In this document: positions 5,651 through 6,831 of the stretch, in pieces
Numbering within the stretch: the first letter of the stretch is position 1
Layout: each line of letters begins with the position of its first letter
Assembly: GCA_903912405.1 (NCBI GenBank)
Contig: CAIWHF010000002.1
Location: 1 to 6,831, forward strand
Source of the DNA: an uncultured Bacteroidota bacterium
GTDB taxonomy: Bacteria > Bacteroidota > Bacteroidia > Chitinophagales > Chitinophagaceae
Reading direction: 5' to 3'
DNA length: 6,831 nucleotides
Program-made: the position numbers and the translations under genes
The notes under the pieces: generated by a model
Told to the model about the DNA's origin: nothing
Seen by the model: the letters and a program-made list of their open reading frames with translations, nothing else
Databases searched by the model: none

Positions 5651-5676
5651 TCAAAAATAGAATTGTTTATTTTTGA
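5651..5676 (+). repeat. Perfect dyad overlapping the E2 promoter
   Basis: TCAAAAATA (5651-5659) and TATTTTTGA (5668-5676) form a perfect 9-bp inverted repeat with an 8-nt spacer, extendable to 11 bp with a G-U pair and an ATTG loop. It lies in the 103-nt gap between dnaX and the E2 gene, and its right arm is the -7 box. It may be an operator for an E2 regulator or a weak dnaX terminator. No T-tract follows the stem, so a classical terminator is less likely. Confidence 0.5.
5668..5675 (+). promoter_or_regulatory. Candidate -7 box for the E2 gene
   Basis: TATTTTTG is a perfect TAnnTTTG match placed 21 nt before the E2 ATG; the predicted start is near 5680. A clear -33 TTTG is absent at the right distance (only TTAC at 5641-5644), which may mean an activator is needed or the dyad over the box is the control point. 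The rest of the 103-nt gap is A/T-rich and holds nothing else I can name. Confidence 0.45.
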
Positions 5677-5696
5677 TACCAAATTAAAATACTAAA

Positions 5697-6831
5697 ATGG
5701 CAGAAGCGATTAGAATGCCCTTATTGAGCGACACCATGAAAGAAGGTGTGATTGCTGCATGGCACAAAAATGTAGGTGATATTGTAAAGTCTGATGATGT
5801 AATTGCAGATGTAGAAACCGATAAAGCTACAATGGAAGTGATGCCTTATGTAGATGGCACGCTATTGTATATTGGTGTTGAGAAAGGTAAGGCTGCAAAA
5901 ATCAATGAGATTATTGCGATCATAGGAAAGCCTGGTGAGGATATTCAACATTTTTTAAATGAAACTGCTGCTCCTGTTGCACAAAATACTGCGCCTTCAG
6001 CTCCTGTTGAAGCATCACCCTTAGCAAGCGCTTCAGCTACTGTTGATTTGAAAGATGCAACGGTTATCAGAATGCCCTTGTTAAGTGACACGATGAAAGA
6101 AGGTAAAATTGTAGCATGGCATAAAAAAGTGGGTGATATTATTAAATCCGATGATATATTAGCCGATGTAGAGACGGATAAAGCAACTATGGAAGTAATG
6201 CCTTATGTAGATGGTACACTTTTATATGTAGGTGTTAATGAAGGTGAGGCGGCAAAGATTAATGAAATTATAGCTATTGTTGGTAAAGCCGGAACGGATG
6301 TTACTGCATATCTTGCAAATGAAGGTAATCAAGTAGTTGCTTCCAATGAACCAACTTCAGCTGCTCATACGACTGCACCTGCTGCAAATAATGCTATAAG
6401 TGAAGCTGCTGCTACTGCATCTGTAGCAAGTGGAAATAGAATTTTAATTTCGCCTTTGGCTAAAAAAATAGCTCAAAAAAATGGTATTCAATTAAACGAA
6501 TTAAGAGGAACTGGAGAGAATGGTAGAATCATTAAAAGAGATATTGATAATTACACCCCATCTGCAGCTCAATCAAGTACTATAGCTTCAAGTGCAGCGC
6601 CAATTACGAACCTTGCTTCATCTTTGGGTATGCAAGAATCCTATATTGATACACCTAATTCTCAAATGAGAAAAGTGATTGCTCAACGATTATCAGAAAG
6701 TAAAAATACCGCACCTCATTTCTACCTCAAAATGTCGGTAGTTATGGATAAAGCTATGGAGGCTAGAACAGCTGTAAATGCAGTAGCTCCTGTAAAAGTA
6801 TCCTTTAATGATTTAATTATTAAAGCATCAG
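5697..6831 (+). CDS. pdhC: Pyruvate dehydrogenase E2 (dihydrolipoamide acetyltransferase), 3' end missing
   Basis: Partial gene with 378 codons visible. Domains in order: lipoyl domain 1 (about 5-80) with lipoyl lysine K43 in ETDKATME; an Ala/Pro/Ser-rich linker (88-119); lipoyl domain 2 (about 124-199) with K162 in the same motif; a second linker (206-245); a peripheral-subunit-binding domain (about 249-285: ISPLAKKIAQKNG and RGTGENGRIIKRDI) that docks E1 and/or E3; a third linker; and the start of the acetyltransferase core (from about 323: QMRKVIAQRLSESKNTAPHFYL). The catalytic HxxxDG motif lies beyond the edge. E2 is the cubic or dodecahedral core that passes acetyl groups from E1 to CoA, in the cytoplasm. 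The N-terminus IRMPLLSDTMKEG is typical of PDH E2 rather than the 2-oxoglutarate enzyme. No E1 gene lies upstream (dnaX does), so E1 is elsewhere or downstream. Confidence 0.94.
   Translation, partial: MAEAIRMPLLSDTMKEGVIAAWHKNVGDIVKSDDVIADVETDKATMEVMPYVDGTLLYIGVEKGKAAKINEIIAIIGKPGEDIQHFLNETAAPVAQNTAPSAPVEASPLASASATVDLKDATVIRMPLLSDTMKEGKIVAWHKKVGDIIKSDDILADVETDKATMEVMPYVDGTLLYVGVNEGEAAKINEIIAIVGKAGTDVTAYLANEGNQVVASNEPTSAAHTTAPAANNAISEAAATASVASGNRILISPLAKKIAQKNGIQLNELRGTGENGRIIKRDIDNYTPSAAQSSTIASSAAPITNLASSLGMQESYIDTPNSQMRKVIAQRLSESKNTAPHFYLKMSVVMDKAMEARTAVNAVAPVKVSFNDLIIKAS
5709..6293 (+). repeat. Tandem lipoyl-domain duplication inside the E2 gene
   Basis: The unit at 5709-5936 (residues 5-80) recurs at 6066-6293 (residues 124-199), an offset of 357 nt. 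By direct comparison 64 of 76 residues are identical, while many third codon positions differ (for example TTATTGAGC against TTGTTAAGT for the same Leu-Leu-Ser). The pattern fits an old duplication kept alike by selection on the protein, not a recent copy. Confidence 0.9.

Overview
The window looks like a chromosomal core region of a low-GC member of the Bacteroidota. The signs are an alternative GlmU-type enzyme with the Bacteroidota-style N-terminus, a zinc-free type B L31, a PorT-type outer-membrane barrel, a DnaX with a Bacteroidota-like C-terminus, and several close matches to the Bacteroidota promoter (TTTG, about 18-20 nt, TAnnTTTG). Start codons have A/T-rich leaders with no convincing Shine-Dalgarno sequence. 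The E2 and GlmU-like proteins resemble those of Chitinophagales-like lineages, but the order cannot be fixed from this window. I see no insertion sequence, phage gene, CRISPR array, tRNA or rRNA.

Minus-strand half (1-3048). Read in the direction of transcription, the order is: a 101-aa conserved hypothetical protein; a PhnP-like metallo-beta-lactamase-fold phosphodiesterase, 3 nt downstream and starting with GTG; a secreted TlpA/ResA-like thioredoxin, 31 nt downstream; ribosomal protein L31 type B (rpmE) with its own consensus promoter and an intrinsic terminator; and a GlmU-like sugar nucleotidyltransferase/acetyltransferase that runs off the left edge. The rpmE terminator ends only 5 nt before the GlmU-like start codon, and a promoter-like element lies in its loop.

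Plus-strand half (3064-6831). A PorT-type outer-membrane barrel starts only 15 bp from the divergent 101-aa gene, so the promoters must lie inside the facing reading frames. It is followed by dnaX (DNA polymerase III gamma/tau) and then by the E2 subunit of pyruvate dehydrogenase, with two near-identical lipoyl domains, which runs off the right edge.

The genes are mostly housekeeping: wall-precursor synthesis, translation, replication, central carbon metabolism, envelope redox and outer membrane. The most striking signal is inside dnaX. A run of ten A residues lies exactly at the end of the clamp-loader core, and both alternative reading frames stop within two codons after it. This is the layout expected for slippage that makes a short gamma-type product beside full-length tau.
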